From Prolixibacter denitrificans (GTDB lineage Bacteria > Bacteroidota > Bacteroidia > Bacteroidales > Prolixibacteraceae), in the NCBI RefSeq assembly GCF_003014495.1, contig NZ_PYGC01000001.1:792426-856425 (forward strand): DNA of 64,000 bases. The letters run 5' to 3'. Both the position numbers and the translations under genes were made by a program. The stretch's first letter is position 1. The number at the start of each line of letters is the position of its first letter. A model generated the notes under the pieces. The model did no database searches and was not told the origin of the DNA. It saw only the letters and a list, made by a program, of their open reading frames with translations. Positions 24,298-32,905 of this stretch are shown in pieces.

Positions 24298-24298
24298 T

Positions 24299-25429
24299 TT
24301 ATCGTATAATTTCTTTCAACTTCGAAACAATCTGTTCTTGTTCTTCGCGCTGTAACTCCGTATGGATTGGCAGTGCCAGCACCTCATCGCAAAGTTTTTC
24401 CGCTACCGGGAAGTCTCCTTCGTTGTACCCCAAATACGCAAACGCTTTTTGCAAATGCAATGGCGACGGGTAATAAACCATCGACGGAATGCCGGCTGCC
24501 TTCAATCTATCTTTCACCTTATCTCTTGACTTTCCGGTTACCCGGACAACATACTGATGAAAAACGTGGGTCGAAAATCCACTTCGCGATGGTGTCACAA
24601 TTCCTTCTACATCCCCCAACAATTCATCATAAACTACTGCAGCGGCTTGCCGAAAACGGTTCCACTCATCGAGGCGTTTCAGCTTAACGCGAAGAATGGC
24701 TGCCTGCATCGTGTCGAGGCGCGAATTCAATCCGATTCTTTCAAAGGTATATTTTTTTGCCTGTCCGTGGCTCGCTATCATTCGGGAAACCTTTGCCAGC
24801 TCTTCATTATTGGTAAAAATGGCACCACCATCCCCATAGCATCCCAGTGTTTTGGTCGGGAAAAAGGAAGTGGTTCCTATATCGCCCATCACGCCGGCTT
24901 TGTGTTGGGTCCCATCCTGAAAGGAGTACACTGCTCCCAATGCCTGTGCGTTGTCTTCAATTACTTTAATTTGATGTTTCCACGCCAGCGAAAGAATTGG
25001 CTCCATATCAGCCGATTGCCCGAACAGGTGTACTACAACAATCGCCCTGGTTTTTGATGTGATAACCTTTTCCAACTGGTCTACATCAATATTGTACGTA
25101 TCGGGATGTACATCGACAAAAACCGGCTTTAGCCGCAACAACGCAGCTGCTTCGGCGGAAGCCACATAATTGAACGCCGGCATAATGACTTCATCACCCG
25201 GTTCCAAGCCAAGTGCCATGTAGGCTACCTGTAATGCTTCGGTACCATTGGCACAGGGAATCACAAATTTGCTATCCAGATATTCAGCTAACTTACCGGC
25301 AAATTCCTTAACCGGTTGTCCATTGATAAAAGCAGAGGAATCGATTACATCCTGTATTGCCTGATCGATTTCGGGCTTCATTTTCAGATACTGCCCGTGC
25401 AAATCGACCATCTGTATTGATTTGCTCAT
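24299..25429 (-). CDS. UDP-3-keto-GlcNAcA aminotransferase, WbpE/WlbC-type
   Basis: A 376-residue PLP enzyme of the DegT/DnrJ/EryC1/StrS family. NGTEALQVA (61-69) and IEDNAQALGA (157-166) contact PLP, and Lys193 in SFFPTKTLGCYGDGG is the Schiff-base lysine. WbpE uses glutamate to aminate C3 of the 3-keto intermediate made by WbpB. The WbpB, WbpD and WbpI homologues beside it support this substrate. Full family length. It lies between the acetyltransferase and the 2-epimerase genes. Confidence 0.9.
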   Translation of the reverse strand: MSKSIQMVDLHGQYLKMKPEIDQAIQDVIDSSAFINGQPVKEFAGKLAEYLDSKFVIPCANGTEALQVAYMALGLEPGDEVIMPAFNYVASAEAAALLRLKPVFVDVHPDTYNIDVDQLEKVITSKTRAIVVVHLFGQSADMEPILSLAWKHQIKVIEDNAQALGAVYSFQDGTQHKAGVMGDIGTTSFFPTKTLGCYGDGGAIFTNNEELAKVSRMIASHGQAKKYTFERIGLNSRLDTMQAAILRVKLKRLDEWNRFRQAAAVVYDELLGDVEGIVTPSRSGFSTHVFHQYVVRVTGKSRDKVKDRLKAAGIPSMVYYPSPLHLQKAFAYLGYNEGDFPVAEKLCDEVLALPIHTELQREEQEQIVSKLKEIIR

Positions 25430-25471
25430 TTCTTCGACTTACTTGTTTGAGCTTATTCGTTAGAGGATTTT

Positions 25472-26548
25472 CTACAAAGTTGCTAAAAAGTCTGCTATTA
25501 CATTCGATGCTTCACCATCTCCGTAAAGATTGACAGAAAAATCGGATTGTTTTGCCGACATGGTCCGGTACGCTTCCAAAATGCGATTGCCATCACTCCC
25601 GGCCAGCATATTAAAACCACCATCAACCAACTCCGTCCATTCGGTTTCCTCCCGTAAGGTGATGCAATGCTTCGCGAAGAAAAAGGCTTCCTTCTGCAAG
25701 CCGCCACTGTCGGTGAATACCAATTGGCAGTTTTTCAGCAACTGCAGCATATCGAAATATCCCACCGGATCAATTACATGAAAAACTGGCTCAATGCCCA
25801 AATTTTTGATGATCTGTCTTGTGCGGGGATGCAAAGGCATCACCACCGCCCTGTCGCGATGAATCTCATTCAGACTGTCAAAAATCGCCCGAATCCGTTC
25901 CGGATTGTCTGTATTTTCCTGCCGGTGAACGGTAGCCAAGACAAAAGGCTTTCCTTCCAAATCCAGGTTTTTCAAAATAGTTGAACGGTCCTCCGATTTA
26001 GCGGCATAAAAAAGCGCTGCATCCTGCATCACGTCTCCGTTCTTCACGATTTGGCAATCGAAATTGTCAAAACCTTCTTTCTTCAGGTTTGCTACCGCGA
26101 CATCGGTGGGACAAAACAGCACAGAAGAAATCCGGTCGGTGAGAATGCGGTTAATTTCTTCGGGCATCTGGTTGTTAAACGAGCGGAGACCTGCCTCCAC
26201 ATGTGCTACTGGAATATTCAGCTTAGCAGCAGCCAAAGCACCGGCCAGCGTCGAATTGGTATCGCCGAAAACCAGCACCGTATCGGGTTTTTCTTTCAGA
26301 ACGACATCTTCAATCGACTCCATCATGCGTCCCGTCATTGCTCCGTGACTCAAGCCCTGAATCTCCAAATTATAATCCGGGTACGGGATTTCCATCTCCT
26401 CGAAGAAAACCTCCGACATATTCTTATCGAAATGCTGCCCTGTGTGGACGAGGATTTCGCTAAACCCTTTTGCCTTTAGCGCACGGCTCACCATGGCAGC
26501 TTTTATAAACTGCGGCCGGGCTCCGACGATGGTGACGATTTTCTTCAT
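25472..26548 (-). CDS. UDP-GlcNAc3NAcA 2-epimerase, WbpI/WlbD-type
   Basis: A 358-residue member of the non-hydrolysing UDP-GlcNAc 2-epimerase family. GARPQFIKAAMV (9-20), VFGDTNSTLAG, HVEAGLRSFNNQMPEE and TDSGGLQKEAFF are the conserved UDP and active-site segments. WecB (UDP-GlcNAc to UDP-ManNAc) and WbpI (UDP-GlcNAc3NAcA to UDP-ManNAc3NAcA) share this architecture; the four other wbp-type genes of the locus favour the WbpI role. The gene overlaps the preceding glycosyltransferase gene by four bases. Confidence 0.88.
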   Translation of the reverse strand: MKKIVTIVGARPQFIKAAMVSRALKAKGFSEILVHTGQHFDKNMSEVFFEEMEIPYPDYNLEIQGLSHGAMTGRMMESIEDVVLKEKPDTVLVFGDTNSTLAGALAAAKLNIPVAHVEAGLRSFNNQMPEEINRILTDRISSVLFCPTDVAVANLKKEGFDNFDCQIVKNGDVMQDAALFYAAKSEDRSTILKNLDLEGKPFVLATVHRQENTDNPERIRAIFDSLNEIHRDRAVVMPLHPRTRQIIKNLGIEPVFHVIDPVGYFDMLQLLKNCQLVFTDSGGLQKEAFFFAKHCITLREETEWTELVDGGFNMLAGSDGNRILEAYRTMSAKQSDFSVNLYGDGEASNVIADFLATL

Positions 26549-27846
26549 GAAGATATCTTATTGAGATGTTCTGCTAATGTCGATGTTAAATTCTTCCGGG
26601 AATACTGATGAATCCCTTCCGAATTTACCGAAAGATTTCCTTCCCGGAAACGGTTGAAAAACTCCAGGATATTTTTCTTTAGACCTTCTTCGTCATCGAA
26701 TCCCGAAATTAACCCAGCCTGCACTTCTTTCAAAATATTGGCCACGTCGCCATCGGTTGGACCAATCGTTAACACCGGACGGCAGGCTGCCAGGTACTCG
26801 AAAAATTTCCCGGTAAGGATGCCTTTGGCGTTGGGTGTTTGATTGATGGCCAACAGCAAAACCTGCGCCTGCTGCAGCATTTTCATCACCGTGTCGTGCG
26901 GAACATATTCGACGAGCTCCAGATAGGGTTCCAGCTGATGATTCCGGATGTCTTCGAGCACCGAAACATCGACCTTGCCCACCAGTTTAATTTGCAGCGA
27001 ATCGGCCAGCTCCGGTATCGCAGTTACCAGTTCCTGCAAAACCTTCCACAGAATCCGCGGATTGCGGTTTGGCGGCAACGAACCTGCATGAATAATGCTG
27101 AATTTCTCGTCCGTTTCAGGAGTCTCTTTACTCACATCGGCATCATCGAAGCCATTGGTAATGACGTGGATATTTTTTCCATCCAACTCCTCAAACTCCG
27201 TTTTCATTTGACGACTCACCACCACCATTTCGTCACACGAAGTGATGACTTTTCGTTCCAGCTTCCGGTGTTTGGCATCCGCCAGCGGAGTAAGATTCAG
27301 GTCCGGATAAAAATCGATGTTGGTCCACGGATCGCGGAAATCGGCCAGCCACGGAATATTCAATTTCTTTTTCAGCGCCAGCGCAATCAGGTGCATGCTG
27401 TGCGGCGGTCCGGTTGAAACAATCGCATCGACCGGATGCGCTTCCAGGTATTTTTTCAGGAACCGAACGGAAGGACGAACCCAGAAACGACGGGAATCGG
27501 GGATGAAAAAGTTACCACGAATCCATACGGAGAGCTTCTCCTTGAATCCCGGTCTTTTATTTTCAGAAAGGAAAGCAGCATTCACACGCTCTCCTTTTTT
27601 CTGACCAATGAATTTCTTATAGGCCGAATACGGCTCGACGATGGGTCGTTTGATCACCTCCAGCCCCGGTCGTACATCTTCCAGCAAACTGGGATCGTCG
27701 ACCGGCACCTCTGGGTTTTCCGGCGTATAAATCACCGGCTCCCAATCAAAATCGGGCAGGTATTTCGAGAATTTGAGCCAACGCTGAACTCCGGCCCCTC
27801 CGCTGGGCGGCCAGTAATATGTAATGATTAAAACCCGTTTTTTCAT
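26545..27846 (-). CDS. GT4-type glycosyltransferase
   Basis: A 433-residue GT-B transferase. The N terminus VLIITYYWPPSGGAGVQR (5-22) is the acceptor-side glycine-rich loop seen in GT4 enzymes. The C-terminal domain carries FSIIHAGSLPPNRNP, HDTVMKMLQQAQVLLLA and a KFFEYLAACRPVL E-x7-E-like donor segment. It probably adds a sugar to the repeat unit on the cytoplasmic face. It lies between the 6-dehydrogenase and the 2-epimerase genes, so the donor could be UDP-ManNAc3NAcA. Donor and acceptor cannot be read from the sequence. Confidence 0.85.
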   Translation of the reverse strand: MKKRVLIITYYWPPSGGAGVQRWLKFSKYLPDFDWEPVIYTPENPEVPVDDPSLLEDVRPGLEVIKRPIVEPYSAYKKFIGQKKGERVNAAFLSENKRPGFKEKLSVWIRGNFFIPDSRRFWVRPSVRFLKKYLEAHPVDAIVSTGPPHSMHLIALALKKKLNIPWLADFRDPWTNIDFYPDLNLTPLADAKHRKLERKVITSCDEMVVVSRQMKTEFEELDGKNIHVITNGFDDADVSKETPETDEKFSIIHAGSLPPNRNPRILWKVLQELVTAIPELADSLQIKLVGKVDVSVLEDIRNHQLEPYLELVEYVPHDTVMKMLQQAQVLLLAINQTPNAKGILTGKFFEYLAACRPVLTIGPTDGDVANILKEVQAGLISGFDDEEGLKKNILEFFNRFREGNLSVNSEGIHQYSRKNLTSTLAEHLNKISS

Positions 27847-27910
27847 TCCAAATTCCTGATCAACTTCCGAAACGAAGGGGGATGGTTTCAGAGTTTCGTT
27901 TAATGGCGAT

Positions 27911-29203
27911 TTATAGACTCCAGTAGTTAAATCCGGTTATCTTCCGGCGATAAATTCCGCGAATGTCAATAAAGACCGGCCTGTCGGTTGCCAGCGAATC
28001 AAAATATTCCTGACTTAAATCGACATAATCACGATGCGAAACCGCCAGAATAAGTGCCTGATATTTTCCACTTGGTTTTTCGGTCAAACTGATGTGACAT
28101 TCTTCTTCCAGTCGATCCGCTTCTACCAACGGATCCATCACGTCTACTTCCATACCGAAGTCCTTTAAGTGATGAACCACTTCGGCTACTTTCGAGTTCC
28201 GGAAGTCACTCACATCTTCTTTGAAAGTAATTCCGAATACCAGCGCCCGGGCACCTTTCACCTCGTGGCCGGCCTGAATCAGCATTTTTACCGTATTCAT
28301 CGCCACATGCGAACTCATCGAATCGTTGATGATGCGGCCGCTATCCATCATCATGGGATGAAAACCGAGTGAACGTGCCCTGTGAGTAAGGTAATACGGA
28401 TCGACGCCAATGCAATGGCCTCCCACCAAACCGGGATAGAACTTCAGAAAATTCCATTTGGTTCCGGCTGCTTCCAGCACATCGTAGGTGTTCACATTCA
28501 TCAAATCCATGATTTTCGATAACTCGTTCACCAGCCCGATGTTGATGTCGCGCTGTGTATTTTCGAAAACCTTGGCGGCTTCAGCCACTTTTATCTGCGG
28601 TGCACGGTAAACTCCCGGACGAACAACCATTTCGTATACTTTGGCAATCTCATCGAGTGCCTGTTCGTTGTTTCCGGAGACAATCTTGATGGTTTCTTCC
28701 ACCGTATGGACTTTATCTCCCGGATTAATACGCTCCGGCGAATAGCCATATGAAAAATCAACATCAGCCTTCAAGCCGGAACCTTTTTCCAGAATCGGGA
28801 GACAGACCTCTTCTGTCGTTCCAGGGTAAACAGTGGATTCATATACTACGTAGTCTCCTTTTTTCAGTACCGAAGCAACCGTTTCCGTCGCACTTTTCAA
28901 CGGTCCCAAATCGGGAATTTTGTACTGATCGACCGGTGTGGGTACCGTAACCACGAAGAATGAAGCCTCCTTTAGTACAGACTTATCACTTGTGAACTGA
29001 ATATCGCAGCCATCAAAAGCTTTGCTCTCCAATTCCCCGGAAGGGTCAATATTTTGATTCAGCAGCTTTAACCGCCGCTCGTCGATATCAAAGCCAATTA
29101 CCTTAATTTTTCTGGCGAAAGCCAACGCCAACGGCAAACCAACATAGCCCAGGCCGATAACAGCCAGCGCGGTTTCTTTTTTTTGTAATCCTGAAGCAAT
29201 CAT
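27911..29203 (-). CDS. UDP-GlcNAc 6-dehydrogenase (WbpA/WbpO/TviB type)
   Basis: A 430-residue nucleotide-sugar dehydrogenase, first gene of the cluster. GLGYVGLP (17-24) binds NAD; TVPTPVD (86-92), YESTVYPGTTEE (121-132) and SPERINPGDK (155-164) are family signatures; GGHCIGVDPY (261-270) holds the catalytic Cys264; and DFRNSK contacts UDP. The details look closer to WbpO/TviB than to WbpA, but both groups oxidise UDP-HexNAc to the uronic acid. With the four wbp-type genes downstream it completes the route from UDP-GlcNAc to UDP-ManNAc3NAcA. No TAnnTTTG box is obvious upstream. Confidence 0.9.
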   Translation of the reverse strand: MIASGLQKKETALAVIGLGYVGLPLALAFARKIKVIGFDIDERRLKLLNQNIDPSGELESKAFDGCDIQFTSDKSVLKEASFFVVTVPTPVDQYKIPDLGPLKSATETVASVLKKGDYVVYESTVYPGTTEEVCLPILEKGSGLKADVDFSYGYSPERINPGDKVHTVEETIKIVSGNNEQALDEIAKVYEMVVRPGVYRAPQIKVAEAAKVFENTQRDINIGLVNELSKIMDLMNVNTYDVLEAAGTKWNFLKFYPGLVGGHCIGVDPYYLTHRARSLGFHPMMMDSGRIINDSMSSHVAMNTVKMLIQAGHEVKGARALVFGITFKEDVSDFRNSKVAEVVHHLKDFGMEVDVMDPLVEADRLEEECHISLTEKPSGKYQALILAVSHRDYVDLSQEYFDSLATDRPVFIDIRGIYRRKITGFNYWSL

Positions 29204-29351
29204 ATGCCTTGATTTATATGTTTCTATTTCGCCGCTTTAAAAATCTGCATCAAAGCAACCGAAGAAGAATTTCTAACTGTATATTAACGAATTAACCCCA
29301 ACAATTCGTACTTCTTCCACGATAGAAAACAACTCATTCAGAAAAATGAAG

Positions 29352-29410
29352 AATCCTTCAAAAGGACCGGGAAATCATTTCTGATCCCGAAAGTTCCCTT
29401 TTGAAGGATT
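29352..29410 (-). terminator. terminator of glyS
   Basis: A long hairpin with outer stem AATCCTTCAAAAGG / CCTTTTGAAGGATT and inner GGGA / TCCC pairing. On the minus strand it is followed by a short T-run. It separates glyS from the polysaccharide cluster. Confidence 0.75.
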
Positions 29411-29419
29411 GCAAATAAC

Positions 29420-30973
29420 TTATCCTATTTTCTCGAAAAGGCTTTTAAAACTTACCTGATCGTGAATAATGTTTCGTAAATCGCTGATCGACACACGTTC
29501 CTGCTCCATGGAGTCGCGATAGCGAATCGTAACCGTATCGTCCTCAACCGTCTGATGATCGACCGTGATGCAGAAGGGAGTTCCTACCGCATCCTGACGA
29601 CGATAACGCTTACCGATGGAATCTTTTTCGTCGTACCGGCAATTAAATTCGTACTTCAACGTGTCGATGATGGCGCGGGCTTTCTCCGGCAGACCATCTT
29701 TTTTCACCAGCGGCATCACTGCCAGTTTAACCGGGGCCAGCGCCGGCGGCAATTTCATCACTACGCGGGAATCTTTCTTGCCGTTGGCGCCCTCGATTTC
29801 CTCTTCGCAATAGGCTGCCGAAACGACCTGAAGGAACATGCGGTCGACGCCGATGGAGGTTTCAATTACATAGGGTACGTACGATTCGTTGATTTCGGGA
29901 TCGTAGTACTGAATTTTTTTGCCCGAAAATTCCTGGTGCTGACTGAGATCGAAATTGGTCCGGGAGTGAATACCTTCCACTTCCTTGAAACCAAACGGGA
30001 ATTTATACTCAACATCAACCGCAGCATTGGCATAGTGTGCCAGTTTTTCATGCTCGTGAAAACGATAATTACTCTCATCGAATCCAAGGGCTTTATGCCA
30101 GGCCATACGAGTCGCCTTCCATTTCTCGAACCATTCCATTTCGCTGCCGGGACGAACGAAATATTGCATCTCCATCTGCTCGAATTCGCGCATACGGAAA
30201 ATAAACTGCCGGGCCACGATCTCGTTACGGAATGCTTTACCAATCTGGGCAATTCCGAAAGGAATCTTCATACGACCCGTTTTCTGTACGTTCAGGTAAT
30301 TCACAAAGATTCCCTGTGCCGTTTCCGGACGCAGATATATTTTGGAAGCGCCGTCGGCTGTCGAGCCCATTTCGGTGGCAAACATCAGGTTAAACTGACG
30401 GACGTCGGTCCAATTGCTGGTTCCGGAAATCGGGCAAACGATTTTATAATCGATGATGATCTGCTTGAGGTCAGCCAAATCCATATCGTTCATGGCCTTG
30501 GAAAAACGCTCGTGCAGTTCAGTCCATTTCTCCAGGTTGGCTAAAACTCGCGGATTGGTTTCACGGAATTTGGCTTCGTCGAAACTGTCGCCGAATTTCT
30601 TCTTCGCCTTTTCAATCTCCTTGTCGATTTTCGCCTCGTATTTGGCCAGCTGATCTTCAATCAGCACATCGGCACGATAGCGCTTCTTGGAGTCCTTGTT
30701 GTCAATCAACGGGTCGTTAAACGCGTCGACATGGCCGGAAGCTTTCCACGTTGTGGGATGCATAAAGATTGCTGAATCGAGTCCCACCACGTTTTCGTGA
30801 AGTAATACCATGGAATCCCACCAGTATTTTTTGATGTTGTTTTTCAATTCAACACCATACTGTCCGTAATCGTAAACAGCCGCCAGGCCGTCGTAGATTT
30901 CACTCGACGGGAATACAAACCCGTACTCCTTACAGTGGGCGATTAGCTTCTTAAACAAATCTTCCTGAGCCAT
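29420..30973 (-). CDS. glyS: glycyl-tRNA synthetase (single-chain class II)
   Basis: A 517-residue class II synthetase of the homodimeric (eukaryote/archaea-like) GlyRS type used by Bacteroidota. Motif-bearing segments include GSTADGASKIYLRPETAQGIF, FGIAQIGKAFRNEI (motif 2 region), EFEQMEMQYFV and the anticodon-binding C-terminal domain (from about residue 410, PPALAPVKLAVMPLV). It charges tRNA-Gly with glycine. It follows a DUF4834 gene by 74 bases and ends before a strong terminator. Confidence 0.96.
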   Translation of the reverse strand: MAQEDLFKKLIAHCKEYGFVFPSSEIYDGLAAVYDYGQYGVELKNNIKKYWWDSMVLLHENVVGLDSAIFMHPTTWKASGHVDAFNDPLIDNKDSKKRYRADVLIEDQLAKYEAKIDKEIEKAKKKFGDSFDEAKFRETNPRVLANLEKWTELHERFSKAMNDMDLADLKQIIIDYKIVCPISGTSNWTDVRQFNLMFATEMGSTADGASKIYLRPETAQGIFVNYLNVQKTGRMKIPFGIAQIGKAFRNEIVARQFIFRMREFEQMEMQYFVRPGSEMEWFEKWKATRMAWHKALGFDESNYRFHEHEKLAHYANAAVDVEYKFPFGFKEVEGIHSRTNFDLSQHQEFSGKKIQYYDPEINESYVPYVIETSIGVDRMFLQVVSAAYCEEEIEGANGKKDSRVVMKLPPALAPVKLAVMPLVKKDGLPEKARAIIDTLKYEFNCRYDEKDSIGKRYRRQDAVGTPFCITVDHQTVEDDTVTIRYRDSMEQERVSISDLRNIIHDQVSFKSLFEKIG

Positions 30974-31047
30974 AAATTATGATTTAAATTTTCAGTATAC
31001 GTTTCCTGATGTTCTTTGGGAATTTTTTCTGATGAGAATCAATCGTC

Positions 31048-31326
31048 TTAATCAACCTCTTCGAAGTCGATGTATTCACCATCGGAACGGTTGTATTTTT
31101 TTTCGTGCCGTTCGGATTGTTCAATGGTTACTTCGCCTTCTCTCTTCTCTTCCTTTCCGGGCCGACCCGACTTTTTCTTCATATCATCGTACAACTTTTG
31201 TGCTGCTTTGTCGACCACTTTCGGCGCCAGCCATCGCATCAGAAACCGGAAACCGTAATAAACGGCCAGGATGATGAACAGCGTCTTCAGAAAACCAACA
31301 AAATATAACAGTACAAATAGTTGCAT
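31048..31326 (-). CDS. DUF4834 family small membrane protein
   Basis: A 92-residue protein with one N-terminal hydrophobic stretch (about 3-33: LFVLLYFVGFLKTLFIILAV and onward). A charged tail rich in Lys, Glu and Arg follows, ending YIDFEEVD. This fits DUF4834, a Bacteroidota family of unknown function. It lies upstream of glyS on the same strand, and a terminator from the preceding gene lies just before it. Confidence 0.82.
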   Translation of the reverse strand: MQLFVLLYFVGFLKTLFIILAVYYGFRFLMRWLAPKVVDKAAQKLYDDMKKKSGRPGKEEKREGEVTIEQSERHEKKYNRSDGEYIDFEEVD

Positions 31327-31345
31327 ATAACTCCCTCATTAAAAA

Positions 31346-31382
31346 GCAAAGGTCAAAAATATAAATTATTTTCGACCTTTGC
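31346..31382 (-). terminator. terminator of the DUF5723 gene
   Basis: Stem GCAAAGGTC / GACCTTTGC with an AT-rich inner stem, and a T-run following on the minus strand. It separates the DUF5723 gene from DUF4834-glyS. Confidence 0.75.
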
Positions 31383-31415
31383 CCGTTGAGAGAATCAACT
31401 TATGTGGAGCTTCTG

Positions 31416-32831
31416 TTAAATCGGCCCACGATTTTTCTCTTTATTGTATCCGATTAGGAAGTTGAGTCCGAAACGAAGGTTTAAACTGGAGGCATCAGCC
31501 GGGTTCACAGCCGTCAGTACGTTGTCGGTTACCATGTAAAACTGCACTGGTCCACCGCGTAATCCAACACCTAATCCCAGATTGGCGTACGAACCTTCGA
31601 TAACCGAATAACTGGCTGAAAGGCTAAAGAAGTCGCCCCAATAAGCATTTCCCGAAGCGGTAAACGACAAGCTTGCCTGGCTGTTGTAAATCCGGGCACG
31701 CGCCAAACCACCGACCTCAATGTTCGGATTAACCCGATAACTTCCGCCGATGTATACCTTTACAGGAATAGCCGTACTGAAGCTATTGTTGGTATTGTCG
31801 ATGCTAAATGCGTGTTTGATTGAATCGCCTAAATCGCTGAACGCATCGCTCGGCGACTTGTAATTCGGATCGTTTTTATTCAATGAATTGTCAATATTCA
31901 CCCCTTCGTAGTTGAACTGACCATTCAGCGTCAAATTGGTTACATCGGTTTTCCAGCCAATACTTCCCAGGTCGATGATACTGGCCGAAAGTGTCACCTT
32001 ATCGGTTGGCTTGAATACTGCACCGAGGTCGACGGCAAATCCCATGTTACCGGTGTTGGTCATGTAACTTCCATCGAAATGAGTGTCGACCGAATCGACC
32101 AATCCATCAGTACTGGTATAGAAATTAAACGGTCCGGAAACGTTCAACTGACCGGTACCTTCTACATTTAGATATGAAGCGTCGCCCGGCGACTGTACCG
32201 ACATGCTGATATCTTTACTTTGCGCAGCTCCCATACCAAACAAGATTTTAGCGGTCATACCAAGCGTCACCTTCTTATTCAAATCGTAGGCATAGCCAAG
32301 CGCCAGTTCACGATAGTGAATACCATTCAGCCCGAAAGAGCCTGTATTGAAGGATGATCCGAGGTAAGGAGCATTTCCGTTTTTCACCAAAGCCACCAGG
32401 TTGTTACCAAAGAATGCGTTGGCAAATTCCTTCTCGGTAACAGCCAGATTAAAGACATTCTTCCCTGTTCGGAAACCAAGCGTGAAAAAAGAATAATTGG
32501 TTTTCTCGAACATGAAATTGGAGTCATCCAGCTTATTGTAGAACTTGTCCAGGTCGACAATCAGTGAATCGGCATACTGCCCTGTTCCCTGATGAATCAA
32601 ATCAGAATATCTCCACCCGTTGGTGTTCATGTTCAGATCAACACTCGAGAAGCCTGGCATACTAAAATGCCAGCCACTCTCAATTCCGGTGTTTGCCGGG
32701 TTCATTTCCCATGTCTGCGAAATATTTTTCATGTGATACATGGTATTCGGCTGAGCATGGGCGTTTCCTGCCACCAGTCCCAAAACGGACAGCAGCAACA
32801 GGAATTTTATATTGTTTTTCAGGTATTTCAT
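31416..32831 (-). CDS. DUF5723 family outer-membrane protein
   Basis: A 471-residue protein with a signal peptide (ending NAHAQ, about 27). The mature part looks like a long-chain fatty-acid-transporter/TraF-like beta-barrel: SFFTLGFRTGKNVFNLAV, ELALGYAYDLNKKVTLGM, AVDLGAVFKPTDKVTLSASI. These phrases are typical of DUF5723, common in Bacteroidota. Function is unknown. It follows a large lipoprotein gene by 74 bases on the same strand, and the two are probably one operon ending at the terminator at 31346. Confidence 0.82.
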   Translation of the reverse strand: MKYLKNNIKFLLLLSVLGLVAGNAHAQPNTMYHMKNISQTWEMNPANTGIESGWHFSMPGFSSVDLNMNTNGWRYSDLIHQGTGQYADSLIVDLDKFYNKLDDSNFMFEKTNYSFFTLGFRTGKNVFNLAVTEKEFANAFFGNNLVALVKNGNAPYLGSSFNTGSFGLNGIHYRELALGYAYDLNKKVTLGMTAKILFGMGAAQSKDISMSVQSPGDASYLNVEGTGQLNVSGPFNFYTSTDGLVDSVDTHFDGSYMTNTGNMGFAVDLGAVFKPTDKVTLSASIIDLGSIGWKTDVTNLTLNGQFNYEGVNIDNSLNKNDPNYKSPSDAFSDLGDSIKHAFSIDNTNNSFSTAIPVKVYIGGSYRVNPNIEVGGLARARIYNSQASLSFTASGNAYWGDFFSLSASYSVIEGSYANLGLGVGLRGGPVQFYMVTDNVLTAVNPADASSLNLRFGLNFLIGYNKEKNRGPI

Positions 32832-32905
32832 TTTATTCTTCGTTGTTACTTACAGAATCGAATGACATTACTATCTCCTTTTCAGGAAGTTTGAAGAGCG
32901 CCGAG

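Noticed and set aside
29555..30544. 329-residue open frame antisense to glyS
   Set aside because: It is fully inside a conserved synthetase gene. Its length results from codon bias of the true gene.
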